Source: Algorimicrobium algoritergicola | GTDB taxonomy: Bacteria > Bacteroidota > Bacteroidia > Flavobacteriales > Flavobacteriaceae | Length of the DNA stretch: 64,000 bases | Direction: 5' to 3' | Assembly: GCF_008086165.1 (NCBI RefSeq) | Contig: NZ_VSKL01000001.1 | Location: forward strand, 496,001-560,000 | In this document: one piece after another, positions 9,501 through 16,533 of the stretch | Position numbering within the stretch: position 1 is the first letter of the stretch | Layout: each line of letters starts with the position of its first letter | Position numbers and translations under genes: made by a program | The notes under the pieces: generated by a model | What the model was told of the DNA's origin: nothing | Database searches by the model: none | The model's input: only the letters and a program-made list of their open reading frames with translations

Positions 9501-10905
9501 TTGCTGTCGTACTTGGATACGTTGTTGATGCATTGTTTTCGTTGAACTGTTCCCAGCAATAGGTTAACACATCACCAAAATTAGCGTCAGAACCCGAACC
9601 GCTTAAAACAAAAGGTGTTCCTTTTGGAATGGTATAATTAGATCCTGCATCTGCCGTTGGAATGGCATTTCCTGTATTAGTATTTGTTTGACAACTTCTT
9701 GACTTAATATAGTCCGTAACTTGCTGAATGGAAGCCGCATGAAAATATGGGTCACTATTAGACTGTACATCAGTTGCACCAGTAATACCAGCATAACCCA
9801 TTATAGTTGATCCACTTCCTGGTTCCATTTGAACATTAGAACCTTCATTTCCATTAAATGTCCACGTATGGTTAGCACCAAATTGATGACCAATTTCATG
9901 TGCTACATAATCAATATCAAACGGATCGCCTTCCGGATCAGTTCGTGATGTAAAACCACTTCCTTTTTGTCCATTCACACAAATACAACCTATACAACCT
10001 GCATTTCCATTATTAGAAGCACGTGCAAATAAGTGGCCAACATCATAATTAGATTCGCCAATCACACTTGTTAAAGTGGATTGTAATTGACTGTTATAAT
10101 TTGAAGATGCTGTATAAGGATCACTACCAGAATTGGTATAAATAACATTCGTATTGTTTGCTATTACAACCATGGTAACGTTAAAATCATTTTCAAAAAC
10201 ACCATTTACGCGCGTCATTGTCGCGTTGATTGCAGCTAGTGCTAATGCTTTCGTTCCTCCATGATAAGCCGTATATTCGCCTGTTGTAGAAACCGCTAAT
10301 CTATATGTCCGCAATAAACCATCATCAGCATTCCGTAAAGAACTACCACTACCTGAAATATTAGTATTCATGGCATCTGTTACGGTACATTCAAAATCAT
10401 CCTGTTCTATTCTGCGGTCTTGACGATTAAACACCACATATTGACTTAAATCATTGGTATAAGCTTCAATAAAACTTGCTGGTTTATCTGGCGACAAACG
10501 CATACTCTGAAACCCTTTTGGCGACATACTAAACCGAATAACATCAGCTGGATTATCAATTCCTTGTCCAGCGTACGAACGTATATCTGGAAAACGAGCT
10601 TGTAAATCAGGATGTAAAACCGAAGCTTCTACTATACGAAAACGTTCCATTTTGCCTTGATCATTTGGAAAAGATAAAATAATTTGAGAGCTACGTCCAA
10701 TATCTTCACGTTTGGTAACGTTTTGTAGTGACTGCTTTAATGCATTAAAATCCAAAGAGAAAACCTCTGAATCTGGTAAGGCAAGTTTGTTACTTTTTAC
10801 TGTCTTTTTACTGACGGCTACTTGTTTTTCCCAAAGCTTTTTACTTTGTGCAAAGCTGACGCTCATGCTGAAAAGAACTAATAATAGGAATAGTTTTTTA
10901 ATCAT
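6583..10905 (-). CDS. Secreted reprolysin-like (M12B) zinc metalloprotease with FN3, GEVED and T9SS domains
   Basis: A 1440-residue exoprotein. The signal peptide ends at SFAQ (residue 20), and a propeptide-like region runs to about 190. The metzincin domain carries HEIGHQFGANH (His336, Glu337, His340, His346) and a Met-turn in STIMGYAG near 370. After a PKD/Ig-like stretch, three fibronectin type III repeats follow (one around 690-775, two adjacent at about 930-1105), split by a GEVED domain (about 790-915). A MAM/jelly-roll-like region comes next, then the FDNYPEETGW domain and a T9SS type A signal (LYPNPVKGNVL to KRFIKQ). The domain order supports a large surface or extracellular protease. 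It shares its C-terminal modules, terminator and upstream flank with the M43 gene next door. Confidence 0.93.
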   Translation of the reverse strand: MIKKLFLLLVLFSMSVSFAQSKKLWEKQVAVSKKTVKSNKLALPDSEVFSLDFNALKQSLQNVTKREDIGRSSQIILSFPNDQGKMERFRIVEASVLHPDLQARFPDIRSYAGQGIDNPADVIRFSMSPKGFQSMRLSPDKPASFIEAYTNDLSQYVVFNRQDRRIEQDDFECTVTDAMNTNISGSGSSLRNADDGLLRTYRLAVSTTGEYTAYHGGTKALALAAINATMTRVNGVFENDFNVTMVVIANNTNVIYTNSGSDPYTASSNYNSQLQSTLTSVIGESNYDVGHLFARASNNGNAGCIGCICVNGQKGSGFTSRTDPEGDPFDIDYVAHEIGHQFGANHTWTFNGNEGSNVQMEPGSGSTIMGYAGITGATDVQSNSDPYFHAASIQQVTDYIKSRSCQTNTNTGNAIPTADAGSNYTIPKGTPFVLSGSGSDANFGDVLTYCWEQFNENNASTTYPSTTATSGVAFRSYSPTTDTKRYFPRLSTIKSGSTSWQWEAVPNVARTLNFRMTVRDNKAGGAANNSDDMVVTVNGTAGPFVVNSPNSNVTWSAGSTQNVTWNVAGTTGNGVNATNVDIFLSTDGGDTYPIALASNVPNDGSQNVVVPNNQGNQNRIMVKGSNHIFFDISNSNFTIAGQVVCNATVPSGLNASGVNSNSANVSWSAVSGATYDLRYRQSGTTTWTTNNVSGISTSISGLSSLTQYEAQVRSKCSGGSNSAYSSSINFTTTDVQLNYCASASTNVNDEYISRVQLNTINNASGAQFYSDFTGISTTLTKGTQYTITVTPTWTGTTYNEGYSVWIDYNRDGDFSDVGEQVWTRAASKTTPVSGNFTIPAGAVENSTRMRVSMKYNGIPTACESFNYGEVEDYTIVIQSQGPDTVAPSAPTNLSASNTTQTTTDLSWNAATDNVAVTAYDVYQGASIIATVSGTSYAVVGLSASTSYPFSVRAKDAAGNVSVASNTVNVTTLNPPDTQAPSVPANLSATNITQTSTSLSWSTSTDNVGVTGYDVYQGSAIIASVSATTRQVTGLTANTAYAFRVRAKDAAGNISGYSNTVNVTTLPIANTGCSGSVSAFPYSEGFENTLGAWTQSTADDANWTVDANGTPSSSTGPSSAAQGSYYIFVEASSPNYPNKRAILNSPCFDLSAESAATFNFQYHMFGSTNFGTIDLEASTNNGSSWTSIWNESGNKGNSWQSASVDLSAYVGGTVQLRFNRNVGTTWQADLAIDTVSLTTGGGGTGGNCNVGNVTLSLTFDNYPEETGWTLKNASGTTVASATYSSSNADGSTVNRTFSGLASGAYTFTITDVYGDGICCSYGNGSYTLTGSTGTLASGGSFAASEATTFCIESASREVVDMNTPQLEQDITLYPNPVKGNVLNIKTTFQDVTYEVYNSIGQMVRKGALNNGTIDVSNLETALYQIRFKTESGIVTKRFIKQ

Positions 10906-11071
10906 AATGAATTGCTATTTATGTGATTATTTAATGAAATTTTAACGAATTTAATATAAAAATTACCTAATTGATTGTGTTATTGTTATTTATTTCACAA
11001 AATAAATACACAATTATCAACATTACGGTTTTACCACAGTCGTTTTGAAGAAAAGACTTACTTTTACATGT
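10906..11071. promoter_or_regulatory. Divergent promoter region, M12B protease / ABC ATPase
   Basis: This 166-bp AT-rich region lies between two divergent start codons. It contains TTACGGTTTTACCACA at 11023-11038, which recurs at 6402-6417 upstream of the M43 gene. A TTTTG at 11043-11047 followed by TACTTTTA at 11059-11066 resembles a degenerate Bacteroidota promoter for the ABC gene, but lies very close to the ATG at 11072. No exact TAnnTTTG was found for the protease. Confidence 0.45.
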
Positions 11072-12763
11072 ATGCAAACAGATAAAATTTTAGAGGTTAC
11101 TAACTTAAAAATTTCATTTTCAAACAATAAAATTGAAAATGAAATTATTCATGGCATCACGTATAATCTATTCCCTAATGAAATATTAGGCATTGTAGGT
11201 GAATCTGGGTCAGGGAAATCAGTTTCATCATTAGCCATTATGGGATTACTCCCTAAACATATTTCTAAAATTACTGAAGGTGCTATCCGCTTTGAAAATC
11301 GCGACTTAACACAAATTTCATCTAAAGCTTTTCAGAAAATTCGTGGAAACGATATTGCTATGATTTTTCAAGAGCCAATGAGCTCCTTAAATCCATCCAT
11401 GCGTTGCGGCGAACAGGTTCGGGAGATCCTTTTACAGCATACCAATTTATCTAAATCTGCAGCAAAAGCAGAAACTATTAAGCTTCTTGAAAAAGTAAAA
11501 CTCCCCAATCCTGAACGTGTTTTTAAAGCCTATCCTCATGAAATTTCAGGTGGCCAAAAACAACGGGTTATGATTGCCATGGCTATTGCTTGTAAACCCA
11601 AAATTTTAATTGCCGATGAACCTACAACGGCTTTAGATGTAACCGTTCAAAAAGAAATTATTTTATTACTGAAAGAACTTCAGCAAACTGAAAGCATGAG
11701 CATTTTATTCATTTCACATGATTTGTCGCTTATTTCAGAAATTTCCAATCGGGTTTTGGTTATGTATCAAGGTCATATTGTGGAACAAGGATTGGTAACT
11801 GATATTTTTAATAACCCTCAACACACGTATACCAAAGCATTAATTAATGCCAGACCAGCTTTAGATGTGCGCTACAAACGATTAGCAACCATTAAAGATT
11901 ACATGAATGACACCATTGATAAAACGGTTGTTAGTGTAGAAGACCGCGTTAAAAATCACAAAAAAATATATGCCAAACAACCACTCTTAACGGTTAACAA
12001 TTTAGATAAAATCTACTTTTCAAAGTCGGGTTGGTTTAAAAAAGACGTGGCTTTTAAAGCAGTCAATCAGGTTAGTTTTAACTTATATGAAGGCGAAACA
12101 TTGGGATTGGTTGGCGAATCCGGTTGTGGAAAATCCACATTAGCGAATGTTATTTTACAATTGGATAAAGCATCTGCAGGCCAGATTATTTATAAAGGCA
12201 ACGATATAACCACCTTACCAAAAAAGGCCATTAGAGAATTACGAAAAGACATTCAAATTATTTTTCAAGATCCGTATGCATCTTTAAATCCGAGGATCCC
12301 CGTTGGAAAAGCCATTATGGAACCTATGAAGGTTCATGGTATTGGAACTTCAGATACGGATAGAAAAATACGTGTTTTAGAACTACTGGAGAAGGTTGGT
12401 TTAGATGCCTCGTTCTTTTCGCGATATCCACATGAGTTTTCAGGTGGTCAAAGGCAACGCATTGGAATTGCGAGAACCATTGCTTTGGAACCTAAATTGA
12501 TTATTTGTGATGAATCCGTTTCAGCATTGGATATTTCTGTACAAGCGCAAGTATTGAATTTGCTGAATGATCTAAAAGAAAATTTTGGGTTTACATACAT
12601 ATTTATTTCACACGATTTAGCTGTGGTAAAATATATGTCGGATAATTTAATTGTAATGAATCAAGGAGAAATTGAAGAAATGAATGATGCAGATATTATT
12701 TACGCAAATCCACAAAAAGCGTATACTAAAAAACTTATTCATGCTATTCCAAAAGGACTATAG
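11072..12763 (+). CDS. Dipeptide/oligopeptide-type ABC transporter, fused double ATPase
   Basis: Two complete nucleotide-binding domains lie in one chain (about 563 residues), as in YejF or a DppD-DppF fusion. NBD1 has Walker A GESGSGKS, signature SGGQKQR and Walker B ILIADEPTTALDV. NBD2 has GESGCGKST, SGGQRQR and LIICDESVSALDIS, where Ser replaces the usual Pro after the catalytic Glu. Oligopeptide-type C-terminal segments follow each NBD. I chose the ATG at 11072 (MQTDKILEVTN); an in-frame TTG at 11045 would add nine residues but lies in the promoter region. No permease or binding-protein gene is adjacent, so the partner subunits must be encoded elsewhere. The start of this gene is duplicated in decayed form at 6402-6526. 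Confidence 0.92.
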   Translation: MQTDKILEVTNLKISFSNNKIENEIIHGITYNLFPNEILGIVGESGSGKSVSSLAIMGLLPKHISKITEGAIRFENRDLTQISSKAFQKIRGNDIAMIFQEPMSSLNPSMRCGEQVREILLQHTNLSKSAAKAETIKLLEKVKLPNPERVFKAYPHEISGGQKQRVMIAMAIACKPKILIADEPTTALDVTVQKEIILLLKELQQTESMSILFISHDLSLISEISNRVLVMYQGHIVEQGLVTDIFNNPQHTYTKALINARPALDVRYKRLATIKDYMNDTIDKTVVSVEDRVKNHKKIYAKQPLLTVNNLDKIYFSKSGWFKKDVAFKAVNQVSFNLYEGETLGLVGESGCGKSTLANVILQLDKASAGQIIYKGNDITTLPKKAIRELRKDIQIIFQDPYASLNPRIPVGKAIMEPMKVHGIGTSDTDRKIRVLELLEKVGLDASFFSRYPHEFSGGQRQRIGIARTIALEPKLIICDESVSALDISVQAQVLNLLNDLKENFGFTYIFISHDLAVVKYMSDNLIVMNQGEIEEMNDADIIYANPQKAYTKKLIHAIPKGL

Positions 12764-12780
12764 CATGAATAATTTCTTTG
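12735..12780 (+). terminator. Terminator overlapping the ABC gene stop codon
   Basis: TTATTCATGCTA (12735-12746) pairs perfectly with TAGCATGAATAA (12761-12772), followed by TTTCTTT. The 3' arm begins at the TAG stop codon, so the left arm lies inside the coding sequence. Confidence 0.75.
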
Positions 12781-13167
12781 TTAAATACATAAAGCTTTTA
12801 AGGAATCGCTTGGTATTTTGAATACTCAAATTCAAGCTGTTTTCATAACGTGTAGGTTGTTCAGGTAGATTTGAGGCAAAATTCATAAGTAGGTTATGTT
12901 TTTGGTAGATTTGAGTTTCTTTTGTTCATTTAAATTATAATAGATTTGGGGCAAATTATAATTCCATTTTTCAAAAGTTTCAGTTCAATTCATTGGTTAG
13001 GTTTGGGATTGCTAATATGAAATATATTTTCAAAGTACCAGTTAAAATACATTATTTTTCGATGAAATACATATTATTTTAACATTTAAGATAATTTTTG
13101 AATATTTTTCCTACAAAAAATTATATTTATCTTTATTTATTTACTTTTAAATTTTAAAATTCTACAT
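12781..13167. other. Gene-free AT-rich stretch with a degenerate repeated motif
   Basis: No convincing gene is present. A short motif recurs three times in this order: GTAGATTTGAGGCAAAATT near 12866, GTAGATTTGAG near 12915, and ATAGATTTGGGGCAAATTA near 12941. Toward 13100-13160 the sequence becomes almost pure A/T before the start codon at 13168; no exact TAnnTTTG was found there. Confidence 0.4.
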
Positions 13168-13836
13168 ATGAAAAAGTATCTACTTTATGCTTTAGGATTA
13201 TTTTGTTTTAACTGCACAATTCAATATGATGGAGACACTCGTCTTGTAGCCAATGGGCAATTGCTAGACCGAAATGCGAATCCTATTGCCAATCATGATA
13301 TTGAAATTTGGGCTTATACACATTATAACGGCTCCTATGGAAATTCTAGCGATTTAATTTCGTTAACAAAAACCAATAATTTAGGAGAATTTGAAATGGT
13401 TTTTCCGCAAGCCAAAGGGAATATTTCCTATGAAATAAAAGCCTTAGACAACACGTATACTTATCAGAATAAAACGGTTTCAAATATTAAAACTTTCAAT
13501 TTTGTTGACTATACGTTTTCGTCAACCAACTTGTTTAATTTAATTGAAACAGATGATATCATGCAGCTAACCATTCTTCTGAATCATGTAAATACTGACA
13601 ATCAAATTATAGATATTTCTATTGATGGTATTCTGGCCAATAATTATGTTTATGTGAATCCTCAAGTGGAGCCTGAACCTTATTATTACGATAGTTATTA
13701 TGAAACCGTTGCAAAAAACCAATCGCTTATTATCAATTACGATGTAAGAAATAATAGCACTCAAACCGTTTCATCGCTTCAAGAAACGCTTGATGTTAGT
13801 GATGAAGATATTTATGAATACACCTTAAATTATTAA
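13168..13836 (+). CDS. Predicted lipoprotein with carboxypeptidase-regulatory-like N-terminal half
   Basis: A 222-residue protein whose first 16 residues form a lipoprotein signal (hydrophobic stretch, then LFCFNC with the modified Cys at residue 16). Residues 25-95 (GQLLDRNANPIANHDIEIWAY ... NNLGEFEMVFP) look like the beta-sandwich of CarboxypepD_reg/SusC-plug-type domains. The rest is not recognised. It is followed after 3 bp by an outer-membrane barrel gene, so the two probably form an operon and may act together at the outer membrane. I do not know the function. Confidence 0.7.
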   Translation: MKKYLLYALGLFCFNCTIQYDGDTRLVANGQLLDRNANPIANHDIEIWAYTHYNGSYGNSSDLISLTKTNNLGEFEMVFPQAKGNISYEIKALDNTYTYQNKTVSNIKTFNFVDYTFSSTNLFNLIETDDIMQLTILLNHVNTDNQIIDISIDGILANNYVYVNPQVEPEPYYYDSYYETVAKNQSLIINYDVRNNSTQTVSSLQETLDVSDEDIYEYTLNY

Positions 13837-13839
13837 TTA

Positions 13840-14457
13840 ATGAAACATTTTTTAATAGTGGTTCTCTTGTGTCCAATTTTTGTTTTTGCACAAGAAGATC
13901 GCAGTACCGAATTTGAATCTGATTTTGAACCTAGACCTGAATTCTATATATACATGCTAAATCATAATAATTTTGGTGACAACTATCTATCAGAAGCCAA
14001 TAAACCAAATTTTTTAGGAGTTGGCCTTCAAATAAACGCGTTTAAAGCTTATAACTTTAAAATTGGTGTTGGTGGTGAGTATATAGAATATACGGTAACC
14101 AATAGAGCATTAGGTGGCAATATAAACAAGTCCTTTTATTATGCCGCATATCTTAAACTGCAATATGAAATAGATTTTAGAGACAATTGGGCTGTTGAAC
14201 CTTTAATAGGTATTGGTAGAACTAGAATCCATCAAAAAAGTGGCTCTAAAGATTTTGACGATTTTTACGGAACCGCATTTTACCTAGGAAGTAACTTACT
14301 CTATAAATTTACAGATCATATTGCTGTGTATCTAGGTGCAAATTATAACTACACCAGTTTTGATATTAAAACAGCTGCTGATTATAAAGATTTCTTCCAA
14401 AATGCCAATCAAATTCAAGTACAATTGGGTTTAATTTTTTCGATTGGCGATAATTAG
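13840..14457 (+). CDS. Outer-membrane beta-barrel protein, function unknown
   Basis: A 205-residue protein with a signal peptide (ending FVFAQ, residue 18) followed by alternating hydrophobic/polar strands and an aromatic-rich ending (VQLGLIFSIGDN), typical of small 8-stranded OmpA/OmpW-like barrels. Recognisable strands include FLGVGLQINAFKAYNFKIGVG and AVYLGANYNYTSFDI. The gene starts 3 bp after the lipoprotein gene, indicating cotranscription. It has no residues that define a specific family. Confidence 0.72.
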   Translation: MKHFLIVVLLCPIFVFAQEDRSTEFESDFEPRPEFYIYMLNHNNFGDNYLSEANKPNFLGVGLQINAFKAYNFKIGVGGEYIEYTVTNRALGGNINKSFYYAAYLKLQYEIDFRDNWAVEPLIGIGRTRIHQKSGSKDFDDFYGTAFYLGSNLLYKFTDHIAVYLGANYNYTSFDIKTAADYKDFFQNANQIQVQLGLIFSIGDN

Positions 14458-14600
14458 GTTTTGACTACCTGCTTGCGAAGACATGGCGCTCAACCTGACA
14501 GGTGTTATAATTTAGAAAATGTAGATTTTAAATATTGGACAAATGAAATTTGCTTAATTGCTCATTTAGTATGCCGTTTCTATTTTATGTTAAAGTCATG

Positions 14601-14682
14601 CTGAATTCCGCTAAAGCTCCATTTTACTTGGACATACTTATTTTGGGTTTTGGACAAATGGAATTCCGCTAAAGCTCCATTT
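14601..14682. repeat. Duplicated 22-nt 3' end of scoB
   Basis: GAATTCCGCTAAAGCTCCAT, followed by TT, occurs at about 14602-14623 and again at 14661-14682, where it encodes the last codons (MEL stop) of scoB on the minus strand. The preceding TTGGACAAATG is also repeated. This looks like a small local duplication beyond the stop codon. Confidence 0.6.
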
Positions 14683-15322
14683 CAGGGATTGTGCCTTCTA
14701 TAATTAAAGTGCCTTCAGTTGCTTTTTGAATCTCTTCAACAGAAACACCTGGCGCACGTTCTAAAAGCTTGAAGCCTTTATCTGTAACTTCTATAACCGC
14801 AAGATTCGTCACAATTTTTTTAACGCAACCAACACCAGTTAATGGCAATGAGCAACGTTTTAGTAGTTTAGATTCGCCTGCTTTGTTCGTATGCATCATA
14901 GCCACGATTATGTTTTCAGCACTTGCCACTAAATCCATAGCACCACCCATTCCTTTTACCATTTTATTTGGAATTTTCCAGTTGGCAATGTCGCCGTTTT
15001 CCGCTACTTCCATGGAACCTAGTATGGTTAAATCTACATGTTGCCCACGAATCATAGAAAAGCTCATAGCCGAATCAAAGAAACTGGCTCCTGGTAAGGT
15101 GGTAATAGTTTGCTTTCCGGCGTTTATAATATCGGCATCCTCATCGCCATCAAAAGGAAATGGTCCCATACCAAGCACGCCATTTTCACTTTGAAATTCA
15201 ACCTCTATATCGTCTCGCACATAATTAGCAACCAAGGTTGGAATCCCAATTCCTAAATTCACGTAGTAACCGTCTTGAACTTCTTGTGCTATGCGTTTTG
15301 CTATTCCGTTTTTATCTAACAT
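14669..15322 (-). CDS. scoB: 3-oxoacid/acetoacetate CoA-transferase subunit B
   Basis: A 217-residue beta subunit that, with ScoA, transfers CoA from succinyl-CoA to acetoacetate (ketone body / acetoacetate use). It shows the family's N-terminal GYYVNLGIGIPTLVANYV and the catalytic-glutamate motif EFQSENGVLGMGPFP, followed by MSFSMIRGQHVDLTILGSMEV. The length is normal. In most genomes scoA and scoB are adjacent; here a small cassette with a broken gene (15346-15735) separates them, although both lie on the same strand. Confidence 0.93.
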   Translation of the reverse strand: MLDKNGIAKRIAQEVQDGYYVNLGIGIPTLVANYVRDDIEVEFQSENGVLGMGPFPFDGDEDADIINAGKQTITTLPGASFFDSAMSFSMIRGQHVDLTILGSMEVAENGDIANWKIPNKMVKGMGGAMDLVASAENIIVAMMHTNKAGESKLLKRCSLPLTGVGCVKKIVTNLAVIEVTDKGFKLLERAPGVSVEEIQKATEGTLIIEGTIPEMEL

Positions 15323-15345
15323 GTTTTAATAATTTGAAAATTCGT

Positions 15346-15735
15346 TGATTTGAAGATTTGAAAATTAGCCTTGTTTACTACTCGATATTATTTTCGAAAT
15401 AATATTAATTATTGATTTCAAATCATCATTGATTAGTTTGTTTGGTGTTGGATAATGCTGTGATTGTTCACATAACCTTAACCAATATTGTAATTCATCT
15501 GCCTCTTAGCAGCAATTTTAAATTTGTGAATAAAATCTTTTTTACTCTCTGCATTCTGCGCTTCTGCTACATTTGCTCCTATGGATGTGCCACTTCTAAA
15601 TATTTGAGAAGCCATTTCATATTTATGATTATTTCTAATTTCTTCAGAAAAATCAATGATATTCAATGATAATTTGAAAGTTAATGTCACTATAATATTT
15701 TCCTTATCGTTCCTCATCTTCAAATCTTCAAATCA
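15346..15735. mobile_element. Inverted-repeat-flanked cassette carrying a four-helix-bundle gene
   Basis: A perfect 17-nt inverted repeat bounds the segment: TGATTTGAAGATTTGAA at 15346-15362 and its reverse complement at 15719-15735. The ATG of the enclosed gene (15717) begins one base from the right repeat, and its restored stop (15365) lies two bases from the left repeat. The cassette is therefore little more than one gene plus its ends, inserted between scoA and scoB. There is no transposase. Treating it as mobile is an inference from the structure. Confidence 0.6.
15365..15717 (-). pseudogene. Four-helix-bundle protein (23S rRNA IVS / Avd-like family), frameshifted
   Basis: The N-terminal part MRNDKENIIVTLTFKLSL ... 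SGTSIGANVAEAQNAES is the signature of the S23-type four-helix-bundle family, first known from 23S rRNA intervening sequences and related to the Avd accessory protein of diversity-generating retroelements. After FKIAAK the frame ends early in RQMNYNIG. Restoring one G at about 15508 (AAGAGG to AAGGAGG) gives KEADELQYWLRLCEQSQHYP and continues to a stop at 15365, the usual 115-120 residue length. So there is a single one-base deletion. The ATG at 15717 is preferred over an in-frame TTG two codons upstream. A sequencing error in the GG run cannot be excluded. Confidence 0.85.
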
Positions 15736-15744
15736 TCACATCGT

Positions 15745-16446
15745 TTAATCCCTTTGTCTTACTGTTCGTTGTTCAATGCGTTTTTCGTAATTTTTACCTT
15801 CAAAAATACGTTGAACAAAAATTCCTGGAATATGAATTTGGTTGGGATCTAATTCGCCGACAGGCACTAATTCTTCTACCTCAACAACCGTTATTTTGGC
15901 TGCACCACACATATTTGGATTGAAGTTTCTAGCTGTTCCTTTAAAAATCAAATTTCCTGCAGCATCACCTTTCCAAGCTTTTATAAAAGCAAAATCAGCT
16001 TTAAAGGCATGTTCTAACACATACATTTTGCCATCAAATTCTCTGGTTTCTTTACCTTCGGCCACTTCCGTTCCGTAACCAGCAGGTGTGTAAATAGCTG
16101 GAAAACCAGCTTGTGCTGCACGACAACGTTCAGCAAGCGTGCCTTGCGGAATTAATTCCACATCCAACTCACCACTTAACATTTGACGCTCAAATTCATC
16201 ATTCTCACCAACGTAAGACGAAATCATTTTTTTTATCTGGCGTTTATGTAGTAATAATCCCAATCCGAAATCGTCCACACCAGCATTATTAGAAATACAG
16301 GTTAAACCTTTAACTTCCAATTCCACCAATTTAGCGATACAGTTTTCTGGAATACCACTTAACCCAAAACCGCCCAACATAAAGGTCATATTATCGGTTA
16401 CGCCTTGTAAAGCTTCGTTAATATCTGCAACTTGTTTATTAATCAT
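15745..16446 (-). CDS. scoA: 3-oxoacid/acetoacetate CoA-transferase subunit A
   Basis: The 233-residue alpha subunit of the succinyl-CoA:3-ketoacid CoA-transferase. It carries [15 protein letters not shown] (the GGFG..G.P motif of CoA_trans subunit A) and the conserved [16 protein letters not shown] segment. The start is set at the ATG at 16446 ([13 protein letters not shown]); upstream in-frame codons would run into the terminator hairpin of the next gene. It lies upstream of scoB on the same strand and is separated from it by the four-helix-bundle cassette. Confidence 0.93.
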   Translation of the reverse strand: MINKQVADINEALQGVTDNMTFMLGGFGLSGIPENCIAKLVELEVKGLTCISNNAGVDDFGLGLLLHKRQIKKMISSYVGENDEFERQMLSGELDVELIPQGTLAERCRAAQAGFPAIYTPAGYGTEVAEGKETREFDGKMYVLEHAFKADFAFIKAWKGDAAGNLIFKGTARNFNPNMCGAAKITVVEVEELVPVGELDPNQIHIPGIFVQRIFEGKNYEKRIEQRTVRQRD

Positions 16447-16481
16447 AGTGCTGTTTTTTTGCTTCGGAAAAATACGAAATA

Positions 16482-16512
16482 AAAAAGCCATTCGGAAGGG
16501 AATGGCTTTTGA
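16482..16512 (-). terminator. Terminator of the PBP1A gene
   Basis: AAAAAAGCCATTC and GAATGGCTTTT form a strong stem with a short loop. The A-run on the plus strand at 16483-16488 gives the minus-strand T-run, 22 bp beyond the stop of the penicillin-binding protein gene. Confidence 0.88.
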
Positions 16513-16533
16513 AATTTAATGGATTATTTATTA

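Noticed and set aside
14769-15194. Plus-strand frame of 141 codons opposite scoB
   Set aside because: It lies wholly within a well-conserved gene and has no domain; it is a shadow frame.
15346-15735. Insertion sequence between scoA and scoB
   Set aside because: No transposase frame is present; the unit encodes only the four-helix-bundle protein.
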